Positions 56,291-64,000 of a DNA stretch of 64,000 bases are shown here, in pieces. Positions within the stretch are counted from its first letter, which is position 1. Every line of letters starts with the position of its first letter. Under the pieces are notes generated by a model. It was not told where the DNA came from. It saw nothing but the letters and a program-made list of their open reading frames with translations, and did not search any database. A program made the translations under genes and the position numbers. The stretch is from Clostridia bacterium (GTDB taxonomy: Bacteria > Bacillota_A > Clostridia > TANB77 > CAG-508). The stretch spans positions 1-64,000 of the forward strand of contig JAAVZD010000004.1 of NCBI GenBank assembly GCA_022791475.1, written 5' to 3'.

Positions 56291-59105
56291 ATGGGAATAA
56301 AGGACAAAATAGAACAAAAAGTAGAAGAAGAAGCTAAAGCTAAATTAAAGAAAATGCTAAAGAAAAAAATAATAAAAGTGGTTTTAATAAGTGTTGCGAT
56401 ATTATCAGTATTACTGTCATTTTATGCAATAACGATGACTGTACAAGATACACTAATTAAGCTAATGTCAAATGTAACAACATCAGTTTCTAGTTTTTGG
56501 AAATGGATGAGAGACGATTATTGGATAAAATTAGATAAAGAAATAGAATTCTCATATATAGATGAAGCCACTCGGTGAAGAAAAGAAAAGTAAAGCAACT
56601 TTAGTAGATGAGTATATGAAAAATCTAGAAAATTTAGGAATCTCATTAAAAGATTTAGGGCTTCTAGGAGATATAGATTATAAAGATGGCGATGGAAAAT
56701 TAACAGAAAAAGAATTGATAGACAAAATATTGACAGATAATGGATATAAAGAACAAAAAGAAAATGTACAGAAATATATTAAAGAATTTATAAAAGCAGA
56801 TTTAATTACACAAAGCATACATAAAAGAAGGGGTACACAGCTTGTTGACGAAGCAAATACGGATTGGATTGATGGTGGAGTATACCTATATAGAACTAAA
56901 CAAGTTACAGATACAAGCGGAGCTTTGCAAGTAGATAATGATGGAAATGAGTACATAAAGGAAATAGGAAAAGAAGAATATGTACAAATGCAATATGTAA
57001 CTCCAGAAAAATGGGAAGAACTGAAAAATTCAAACAGTAAAAAAATCAGATATAGATATACTTTAGATGAAGATGGAAACATAGTTATTGCAAAAGTAAA
57101 AACTGTTGAAACTATCGAAGGAGATATTTCAAATTCAATAAATACATGGTTTGAAGATGTACAAAACTGGATAAATGAAAAATTTGGAATAGGTGCAGAT
57201 AGTACAGAAGTAATAATTGAAGGTGAAGAACATATAGATTATAAATCATATATCTCAAAATATACTATGCCATATGAATTTTTAGTAAGCTTATGTGAAA
57301 TAACTGGAAGTCCAGAATTTGTATACCATGTAGCAATGCTTGCAAGGCAAACAGAAATAGATTTAGTAGTTCAAGATGATACAACAGTTGAGAAAGTCGT
57401 TACAGAAGTAGAAGAAAAGTATGAAAGCTATGAAAACCATAGTAGCAATTCTACTTCAGGAGCATCAAAGACAGAAGAAAAGACTGAAAAAAAGAGAAAA
57501 ATAGTTATTACAACAACAACTAACCCACATTTAGAAATTGAATATGCAAATACTTGGAGTTTTTATGAGGAGTATGAATATACTAAAAATATAGAACAGA
57601 CAGTAGAAGAAAATGGTCCAATTATAGAGAAGATTCCATTACCATCTATTCTTAGTAATCATCAAGAAGCAGGTAAAAGAACAGAAATAAGCTATGAAGG
57701 TGTAGAAATAGAAGTAGAAATTCCAGAGAAATGGTATGACACCTTTTTAACAGAAACAAAAACTTCTACGCAAACAACAACAACAATTACAACATATAAT
57801 CCAGGAATATTAGTGAACTCAGTTGAAAAGTCTAAGCAATTTTTAGGACTATTAAGAAATAAAACTGGAAAGTGTATAGAACTTGCATGCTTATTAGAGC
57901 CAAACTCAATAACTACACCACTATGTGCATATCTTGCAGAATTTCAAAGAGATGGAAAAAACGTAGGCTACAAAAAACCAAATAGTTCAAAAGACCAAGA
58001 TAAACCACTAAATGAGCTATTAAACAAAGCAGATATGTTATATTCAATACTTGGAGAAAACATTGAAGGAAATGAATCGGTAAATGCAGAAGAAGATAGT
58101 ACAAGCGAATATAAAGTAAAAATGCAAGGTTTAATTGACCATATGAAATATTTAATGACATTTCCAGATAATGAAGATTTAAATATTCCTTATGGTAGAG
58201 AAGACTATAATCCATACGAAGGTGAAGAAATAGAATATGAAGATGTAGATGAAGAGGATTTAGAGCTATTATATAAACTATGTGAAGCAGAAGCAGGCGC
58301 AAGTAGTGAGCCAGAAATTGGGCACGTAGCATGTGTAGTTTTAAATAGAGTAAAATCATCTAAATTTCCAAATACAATACCAGGAGTTATATATCAAGCA
58401 AACCAATTTGCTTGTGTAGCTAATGGTCATTTAGCAAGAGCTGTACCTTCAGAAAAAACTAAAAGAGCAGTAGATAGTGTAATTGCAGGTGGAGATACTA
58501 CTAGAGGTGCATTTTGGTTTAGAACAAAAGAATCTGCGATAGAAGCCAAAATGCCAACTAGCAAATCAGAAAAACACGAATTCTATGTATATCTATTTGA
58601 AGATCCAAATACTCATATTTTTTACACAAATTATGATTATTTAGGGGAAACAGTTTTAGGAGAATTAGAAGCATCAGCTAATATGGTCCAAGCAGCAGAA
58701 GCAGTACATAAATATGTGAGAGAAAATGGATATAGATATGCACAAAGAAGAGGAATAACATTACCTAATTATAAAACTAAGACTATAGATTGTAGTTCAT
58801 ATGTTACATGGGTAATTTTAAACTCAGGATATAGAAGTTCAAATTATAGAGAAGGAATGGGTCAATGGTCATCTTCAACATTTAGAAGAAATCCAGAAGG
58901 TTGGCAAGAAATAAAAGGTATTGAAAATGCAAGAGCAGGTGATATACTATGTTATAATGGTCACGTAGAGATATATGCAGGATCAATGAATGGAAATAAA
59001 CCAATAGTTTATAATTGCGGAGGAAATTCTAGTATTGCAGCAAAAGAAACAAGTAGATCAGGTCATACAATTAATAAATTAGTAAAAATATTAAGAGTTC
59101 CATAA
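56291..59105 (+). CDS. Type IV secretion cell wall hydrolase (SleB + NlpC/P60), with one CGG +1 frameshift
   Basis: N-terminal coil and membrane helix (VVLISVAILSVLLSFYAITM), then an in-frame CGG at 56573-56575 directly followed by TGA. Skipping the C turns ...YIDEAT-CGG-TGA into GEEKKSKATLVDEYMKNLEN and opens 844 further codons to the stop at 59105: 937 residues in all. Downstream are a SleB-type hydrolase domain (about 655-790, LLYKLCEAEAGASSEPEIGH and ACVVLNRVKSSKFPNTIPGV) and an NlpC/P60 peptidase (about 800-937) with catalytic Cys in KTIDCSSYVTWVIL and His in CYNGHVEIYAG. Two wall-cutting domains on one membrane anchor fit a VirB1-like role, opening peptidoglycan for the channel. If unshifted, only a 95-residue membrane peptide would be made. 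Confidence 0.83.
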
Positions 59106-59123
59106 AAATAGGAGATATTGAAT

Positions 59124-60449
59124 ATGAATAATAATAAAATTTTAGTATTAAGTATAATAGCTATTATAATTATAGCAATATGTGTAATAATGCTAATTGT
59201 TATAAACAAATATTTTAACACAGATAATCATAAGTATGAAACGAATTTTGAACAACAAGTATTATATGAGAATAATGAAGAAATTAAGCTATTAGATAAT
59301 AAAAATAAATACTTTGTAGTAGAAAAGATAGTTTCAGAAATAACCTCTTATATAAAAGAAACAAATGGAGATATGGAGTATGATACAACACTTATAGAAG
59401 AAGAAACTGCAAAAGCAGCATTTCAAAAAGAAGGTATACAAATAATTAATTATATGTTAGATAATGAATATAAAAATTCAATAAAAAATACTGATAATAT
59501 TATAATTAATATGGCAAAAAAATATACAAATTATCAAAATATTATAGACAAAGTATATATATATGATAAATCAGCAAATATAGATATTTATATAGTATAT
59601 GCATTTATAGGAAGTGAAGAATTTAATATAATTATAAAAACAGATTCAGAAAATAATACATTTTCAATATTCTTAAATGATTACTTAGAAAAATATAATT
59701 ATAGCAAAAATATGCAAACAAAAGATATAAAAATATCAGAAAACAGTATAGAAAAAAATGACTATAATCAATTTAAATATACAAATATATCAGAAAATCA
59801 AATGCCTAAATATTATTTAAATAATTATATTAAATTAATAAAAAGCAACGCAAAGCTAGCATACAACTTATTAGATGAAGAATATAAACAAAAGAGATTT
59901 CCAACATTTAATGAATTTAACACTTATACACAAGGAAAAGAATATATGCAAACAACTATAAGCAAATATAAAATAATAAAAAAAGCTGACTACACTATAT
60001 ATGTATGTGAAGATACATATGGAAATGTATACATCTTTAAAGAAACAGAATTAATGGATTACACAGTACAATTAGATAACTATACAATAGAAAATGAAGA
60101 ATTAATAGAAGAATATGAAAAATTAAAAGCAGTAGATAAAGGAGCAGAAAATGCAAGAAAATTCTTCCAAATGCTTAATATGAAAGACTATAAATCAGCA
60201 TATGAAAAATTAGATAATACATTTAAAAACAATAATTTTACAACATTACAAATATTTGAAAATTATATAAAACAACGCATATATAAAAGTAACATCATAA
60301 ATATAGAATCATACACAATGATAGATTCAGACACATATACATACAAAGTAAATATACAAAATGCACTAAATACAGAAGAACAACACGATTACAATGTAAT
60401 AATAAAACTACTAGAAGGAACAAACTTCATAATGTCATTTGAAATATAA
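59124..60449 (+). CDS. Type IV secretion accessory protein with two NTF2-like domains
   Basis: 441 residues from the ATG at 59124 (GGAG nine bases upstream). One membrane helix (ILVLSIIAIIIIAICVIMLI) and an extracellular part. Two similar modules are visible near the end: LIKSNAKLAYNLLDEEYKQK RF and MLNMKDYKSAYEKLDNTFKN, each the first helices of an NTF2-like fold as in TcpC. Related in layout to the product of 55336, so the two may be a pair on both sides of the hydrolase gene. Confidence 0.62.
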   Translation: MNNNKILVLSIIAIIIIAICVIMLIVINKYFNTDNHKYETNFEQQVLYENNEEIKLLDNKNKYFVVEKIVSEITSYIKETNGDMEYDTTLIEEETAKAAFQKEGIQIINYMLDNEYKNSIKNTDNIIINMAKKYTNYQNIIDKVYIYDKSANIDIYIVYAFIGSEEFNIIIKTDSENNTFSIFLNDYLEKYNYSKNMQTKDIKISENSIEKNDYNQFKYTNISENQMPKYYLNNYIKLIKSNAKLAYNLLDEEYKQKRFPTFNEFNTYTQGKEYMQTTISKYKIIKKADYTIYVCEDTYGNVYIFKETELMDYTVQLDNYTIENEELIEEYEKLKAVDKGAENARKFFQMLNMKDYKSAYEKLDNTFKNNNFTTLQIFENYIKQRIYKSNIINIESYTMIDSDTYTYKVNIQNALNTEEQHDYNVIIKLLEGTNFIMSFEI

Positions 60450-60451
60450 CT

Positions 60452-60605
60452 TCCCATTCCCATTGGGGACGTTTCCAAATGGGAAATCTGTCCCTTTTGG
60501 GAATGCCAATAAAAAATAATTGTAGGGGTCGCTGTCTTCGGCGACCCGTATTTTAAATAAATTTTTTAAATGAATAGTGAAGAATGAAAAATGAATAATT
60601 AATAA
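60452..60605. repeat. Three dispersed repeats in tandem after the secretion cluster core
   Basis: CCCATTGGGGACG-type hairpin (60452-60506), a REP-like palindrome with GTAGGGGTCGC and GGCGACCC arms (60521-60549), and an AGTGAAGAATGAAAAATGAA element (60571-60605). The same families occur together between rpsU and yqeY. Confidence 0.8.
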
Positions 60606-60630
60606 TACACTCTTCACGTGGAGGTAAAAC

Positions 60631-62220
60631 ATGAATTTACAAGAATTAATAGGAACAAAGAAAAAAGTAAAAATAATAGGAATAACAAATAGCAAAAAAT
60701 ACTTTGTAGCAGAAGATTTAGACTCTAAACAAAAAATATATATAGAAGACACAAAAGATTTCGCACAAGAAGAATTAATAGGTTTAGAAGATGAATGCCT
60801 TATTATTGATGTTATAAATAATAAACTAATAGGTTTTCTAATAAGTGATAGAAAATTTGAAAATGACATGAAAAAAATAGAGCAAAAACTAATAGAAATT
60901 GGGGAAATTCAAAATGTAAAAGATATTTACTTAATGGAAAGGCTAAAAATAAAAGGAAAAGTAATGGGTCTATATATGATAGACTTAGGAGAAGAAGGAA
61001 AATACTATTTAGGAACAGCAGAAATAGGTACATACATAAAGAAAATAAGAGAAAATAATATTATTTTTAAAAGTAAAAAACTAGAAGACGAAATAGGAAA
61101 ACAAATAAGAGATGTAGTAATGAGCATAGATTTAGCAAAAAAGGAAATATCAATAAAAGAAGAACAGCAAAAAGAAATAAATAGATTAGTAGAAATATTG
61201 CCATTAGAAAATGATTATGAAATTACAAAAGTAGCAACTATTGATTTAAAACAAAAAATAGAGGAAATAGAAGAAAAAGAAGAAAATGAAAGCCATAACA
61301 ATATGCAAAGAATAAAAAACACCCTAAGTATTCCAAAAATAAAAAGACAAAGTACATTAAAAGATGTAAATATAAAGCAAGAATTAGAAATGAATGATAA
61401 AGTAACAGATATGAAAACATTAGGACAATTATTAGAACAAAATGGAAAAATGCCAGAAATAGAAGGCAAAGAATTTATACAAATGGGGGTAATAGAATCA
61501 GATCATAGAGATAATTTATTAAATACCAATGGAGAAAGGGCAAGAGTAAATACAACAAGATATTCATTTGTAGCAATCGCAAAAGATGGTACAGTTGTAC
61601 CACTAGAACTTTCACAAGACCATCAAGAAGGAAATAACCCAAGAGAAACAAACTATCAAGTAAATCATGATGGAGAAGTTTCAAAAGACGATGTGTTATC
61701 AAGATTTAATATAGGAAAGGGAACATTCTCAGTAAAAAACGGCTCATACGGAGAAATAAAAGTATACCATTCTCCACGAAAAACAATAGGTGGAAAGGAC
61801 CAAGAAGGAAACCATAGCTTAGATAGGGAGCTAGAAACAAACAATGTATGGAGCATGAAAAAAGAAGAAAGAGATTTAGCAGGAGAATATAAAACAGGAT
61901 ATAGAAGCGTAGAAAGAGGCTACCAAGAAGCAAAACAACATGAAGACAAAAGTGGAGATATATTACCAAATGACGAAATGAAAACAAAAGATATAGACGG
62001 AGATAAAAACACAAAAACACATATCCACGACAACATAAATTATGAAGAACTAGCAAGTAAATGGGGGTACTACAACCAAGGAAAACCAAACATAGAAAAA
62101 GCAGAAGAACTATTTGAAGAAAAAAGAAAACAATATCCCGAAAAAGAACAAAAAGAAATAGTAGAAATGATAACAGAAGAACTAGAAGAAGAAATATCAC
62201 ATAATAGAGAAGAAAGATAA
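60631..62220 (+). CDS. Hypothetical 529-residue hydrophilic protein of the secretion locus
   Basis: No family recognised. Very charged, no signal or membrane segment. Residues 1-70 look like a small beta barrel (KKVKIIGITNSKKYFVAEDL). A coiled coil lies at about 150-230. The C-terminal half (from about 285) contains FIQMGVIESDHRDNLLNTNG, RYSFVAIAKDGTVVPLELSQ, and GSYGEIKVYHSPRKTIGGKD, which reads like an enzymatic or effector-type beta-rich domain. Position after the machine genes and hydrophilic nature would fit a secreted substrate or cytoplasmic partner; this is inference. GGAGG precedes the ATG. Confidence 0.6.
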   Translation: MNLQELIGTKKKVKIIGITNSKKYFVAEDLDSKQKIYIEDTKDFAQEELIGLEDECLIIDVINNKLIGFLISDRKFENDMKKIEQKLIEIGEIQNVKDIYLMERLKIKGKVMGLYMIDLGEEGKYYLGTAEIGTYIKKIRENNIIFKSKKLEDEIGKQIRDVVMSIDLAKKEISIKEEQQKEINRLVEILPLENDYEITKVATIDLKQKIEEIEEKEENESHNNMQRIKNTLSIPKIKRQSTLKDVNIKQELEMNDKVTDMKTLGQLLEQNGKMPEIEGKEFIQMGVIESDHRDNLLNTNGERARVNTTRYSFVAIAKDGTVVPLELSQDHQEGNNPRETNYQVNHDGEVSKDDVLSRFNIGKGTFSVKNGSYGEIKVYHSPRKTIGGKDQEGNHSLDRELETNNVWSMKKEERDLAGEYKTGYRSVERGYQEAKQHEDKSGDILPNDEMKTKDIDGDKNTKTHIHDNINYEELASKWGYYNQGKPNIEKAEELFEEKRKQYPEKEQKEIVEMITEELEEEISHNREER

Positions 62221-62225
62221 ATACC

Positions 62226-62297
62226 CCAAAAGGACCATGTTATAATTGGGTAACTATAAAATAAAAGATTACCCAATTATAACATGGTCCTTTTGAA
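62226..62297. terminator. Very long perfect hairpin after the 60631 gene
   Basis: A 26-27 bp perfect stem (CAAAAGGACCATGTTATAAT... and its complement) with a 15-base loop. Longer than needed for termination and related in its first bases to CCCCAAAAGGA at 35892, so it may be a mobile repeat that serves as terminator. Confidence 0.65.
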
Positions 62298-62316
62298 GAA
62301 TAAATTAAATTTAAAA

Positions 62317-62345
62317 TGTAGGGGTCACAGCCTTCGGCGCTCCGA
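62317..62345. repeat. REP-like palindrome, diverged copy
   Basis: TGTAGGGGTCACAGCCTTCG then GCGCTCCG; family of 43395, 45414, 60521. Confidence 0.7.
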
Positions 62346-62488
62346 TCCTCGAAGAAATTACTAAAATAAAAAACATTTAAAAAATAGTAATAAAAATCAT
62401 CTTATATAATAAAATATAAAAGGTGATTTACTTGTTACATAGAAAAAATATATTTAAAACCGTAGGGGCAATTTTAATTTCATGCGAC

Positions 62489-63731
62489 ATGAAAAAAATA
62501 TTAAAAATAATACTAATATCATTAATATTAATTAATATATGTATTCCAACAATATATGCAGATGATGAAGAAGAGGAAGAATTAAACGAAATCGAATTAC
62601 AAGAAATAGTAGAGTCAGCAACAAAGCCAACAGTAGAGCCTATTTTAAATTCAAAGTCAGCAATAGTATATGATAGAACTACAAAAAAAGTAATATGGGG
62701 TAAAAACGAATATAAAAAAAGAGCAATGGCATCAACAACAAAAATAATGACAGCAATAGTAGTATTAGAAAATAGCAAATTAACAGATACAGTAACAGTA
62801 TCAAAAAAAGCTGCAAATACAGGAGGTTCAAGGCTAAAATTAAATACAGGTGACAAAGTAACTGTAAATGATTTATTATATGGCTTAATGTTACGCTCAC
62901 GGAAATGATAGCGCAGTAGCATTAGCAGAACATATAGCTGGAAGTTTGCCGGGATTTGCAGACTTAATGAATAAAAAGGCAGAAGAATTAGGCTTAAAAA
63001 ATACACACTTTGTAACACCACATGGATTAGATGACAATGAACACTACACAACAGCATATGAGCTAGCAGTATTAACCGATTACGCTTTGCAAAATTCTAA
63101 ATTTGCAAATATAGTAAATACAAAAACTACAACAATAAATATAAATGGAGCAAGTAGAAATATAACTAATACAAATGAATTATTAGGAAATTTAAATGGT
63201 GTAAATGGAGTAAAAACAGGATTCACAGGAAATGCAATGAGGTGCCTAGTAACTTCGTGTACAAGGGAAGGAAACCAAATAATAACAGTAGTATTAGGAG
63301 CAGACACAAAAAAGCAAAGAACTTCTGATAGCACAAAACTAATAGAATATGCATTTAAAGAATATGAAAGAATAAACATAGAAGAAATTATAAAAAAAGA
63401 ATTTGAAAATTGGAAACAAATAAATGAAAGTCGCATATATATAAATAAAGCACAAAAGAAAAATATAGAACTAGAATTAGCAAATATAGAAAACAAAATA
63501 ATTCCAATAAAAAAAGGAACTACAAAGGATATAAAAATAGAAATTAACTGTATATATGAACATGAAGCACCATTACAAAAAGGCCAGAAGGTAGGATGTT
63601 TAGTCGTCAAAAATAAAGAAGAAATAATTGAAACAATAGATATAATCATAAAAGAGGAAGTCAAAAAGAAAAATATAATAAGCTATATGTTCCAATTTTT
63701 TGAAAATTTGCCAACATGTCTTGACTTTTAA
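62489..63731 (+). CDS. D-alanyl-D-alanine carboxypeptidase (DacF-type), with one CGG +1 frameshift
   Basis: Penicillin-binding protein of the S11 family that trims the pentapeptide of peptidoglycan. Signal peptide ILKIILISLILINICIPTIY ending ADD. Catalytic S-x-x-K in RAMASTTKIMTA, then ...LLYGLMLRS followed by an in-frame CGG at 62900-62902. Skipping the C gives GNDSAVALAEHIAGSLPGFA and runs to the stop at 63731. The shifted codon is the middle residue of the catalytic S-G-N motif. K-T-G is in VNGVKTGFTGNAMR. A PBP5-type C-terminal beta domain follows. Start at ATG 62489 fits a standard signal peptide. A TTG at 62432 with AAAGGTGA upstream is an alternative that adds 19 residues overlapping a repeat-like GTAGGGGCA. 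Confidence 0.87.
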
Positions 63732-63771
63732 ATATAATTTTGTTATTATAAATATGCTTTTATAAGCATGC

Positions 63772-63845
63772 GCAGGTATAGTTTAGTGGTAAAATAAATC
63801 CTTGCCAAGGATTAGTTACGGGTCCGATTCCCGTTACCTGCTCCA
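63772..63845 (+). tRNA. tRNA-Gly (GCC)
   Basis: 74 bases including encoded CCA. Acceptor GCAGGTA/TACCTGC, anticodon stem AATCC/GGATT, normal seven-base loop TTGCCAA (anticodon GCC), T arm ACGGG/CCCGT. The loop is not expanded, so this tRNA cannot itself read a four-base CGGN glycine codon. Confidence 0.95.
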
Positions 63846-63851
63846 GTATTC

Positions 63852-63925
63852 GGCGCTATAGCCAAGCGGTAAGGCACGAGTCTGCAAAACTCTGATCCCC
63901 GGTTCAAATCCGGGTGGCGCCTCCA
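63852..63925 (+). tRNA. tRNA-Cys (GCA)
   Basis: 74 bases including encoded CCA. Acceptor GGCGCTA/TGGCGCC with one wobble pair, anticodon loop CTGCAAA (GCA), T loop TTCAAAT. Six bases after tRNA-Gly, so co-transcribed. Confidence 0.95.
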
Positions 63926-63929
63926 AATG

Positions 63930-63985
63930 TGCGACTTTAACAAGTCGCAATGAATAACTAATAGTGAATAATGAAAAATGGATAA
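63930..63985. repeat. Hairpin after tRNA-Cys and a dispersed repeat
   Basis: TGCGACTT-TAAC-AAGTCGCA (63930-63949) is a stable hairpin that may end the tRNA transcript. It is followed by an ATAGTGAATAATGAAAAATG element of the family at 43447 and 60571. Confidence 0.65.
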
Positions 63986-64000
63986 TCTTTAGTTTATAAA

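Noticed and set aside
56573..56578. TGA at 56576 as selenocysteine or tryptophan codon
   Set aside because: Reading through TGA in the same frame gives no hydrolase sequence; only the +1 frame does.
46957..62220. Prophage
   Set aside because: No capsid, portal, terminase or tail genes are present; VirB4, PrgI and pilins define a type IV secretion cluster.
7792..62902. Ordinary pseudogene decay as explanation of the CGG frame breaks
   Set aside because: All eleven lesions are the same base in the same codon phase before glycine, the rest of each gene is intact, and metK is included.
7792..62902. CGG reassigned to another single amino acid or to stop
   Set aside because: A simple reassignment would not change the reading frame; each site needs one base removed for the downstream protein to make sense.

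Overview
The window reads as chromosome from a very AT-rich, low-GC Gram-positive bacterium of the Clostridia type. The support is: strong AGGAGG-type ribosome binding sites, TTGACA/TATAAT promoters with 17-base spacers, U-tailed hairpin terminators after most genes, a SAM-I (S-box) riboswitch before metK, sporulation-linked genes (a Spo0E-like peptide and a SpoVB-type flippase), tRNAs with encoded CCA, and heavy use of AGA for arginine. I cannot name a species.

Layout. 1-1217: a transposase tail and a decayed PIN-domain gene. 1344-7351: ArsC-like protein, recQ, a double DUF262 protein, maf. 7792-11429: a competence/recombination block (yifB/comM, a broken nuclease-toxin domain, dprA, yraN). 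11473-22296: assorted metabolism and stress genes (UDP-sugar pyrophosphorylase family, metallophosphatase, AraC regulator, peptidase C26, nitroreductase, transglutaminase-like, superoxide dismutase, mgtA). 22468-32519: SAM riboswitch and metK, several orphan hypothetical genes, coaE, coaD, a metallo-beta-lactamase fold protein, a secreted nuclease, a SpoVB flippase. 32682-46797: Rpn-family protein, LysM/GH25 lysozyme, an ABC importer split by an hflKC-like pair and an M29 aminopeptidase, rpsU, yqeY and two M16 peptidases. 46957-62220: a Spo0E-like peptide and then a Gram-positive type IV secretion cluster (three tandem VirB2-like pilins, PrgI, a VirB4-associated protein, VirB4, VirB6-like, two VirB8/TcpC-like proteins, a SleB+NlpC/P60 wall hydrolase). 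62489-63925: dacF-like D,D-carboxypeptidase and tRNA-Gly/tRNA-Cys.

Most striking observation. Seven otherwise intact genes, including the normally essential metK, are interrupted by +1 frameshifts, eleven sites in total. Every one is the same event: one extra C directly before a glycine codon (GGN), creating an in-frame CGG. Removing only that C restores the complete, correctly sized protein each time. In yifB there are five such sites, and three of them precede the three glycines of the Walker A loop. No shift was found in any other codon phase or with any other base. Thirteen other in-frame CGG codons, in eight different and mostly accessory genes, are read through normally as arginine (one is the R of a catalytic RHG motif), and no gene contains both kinds. 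This looks like a +1 frameshift or CGGN four-base decoding rule at CGG. A sequencing artefact must be excluded first.

The window also carries several families of dispersed intergenic hairpin repeats, a candidate attenuator ahead of mgtA, and a poly-A frameshift in the toxin-like gene between yifB and dprA.
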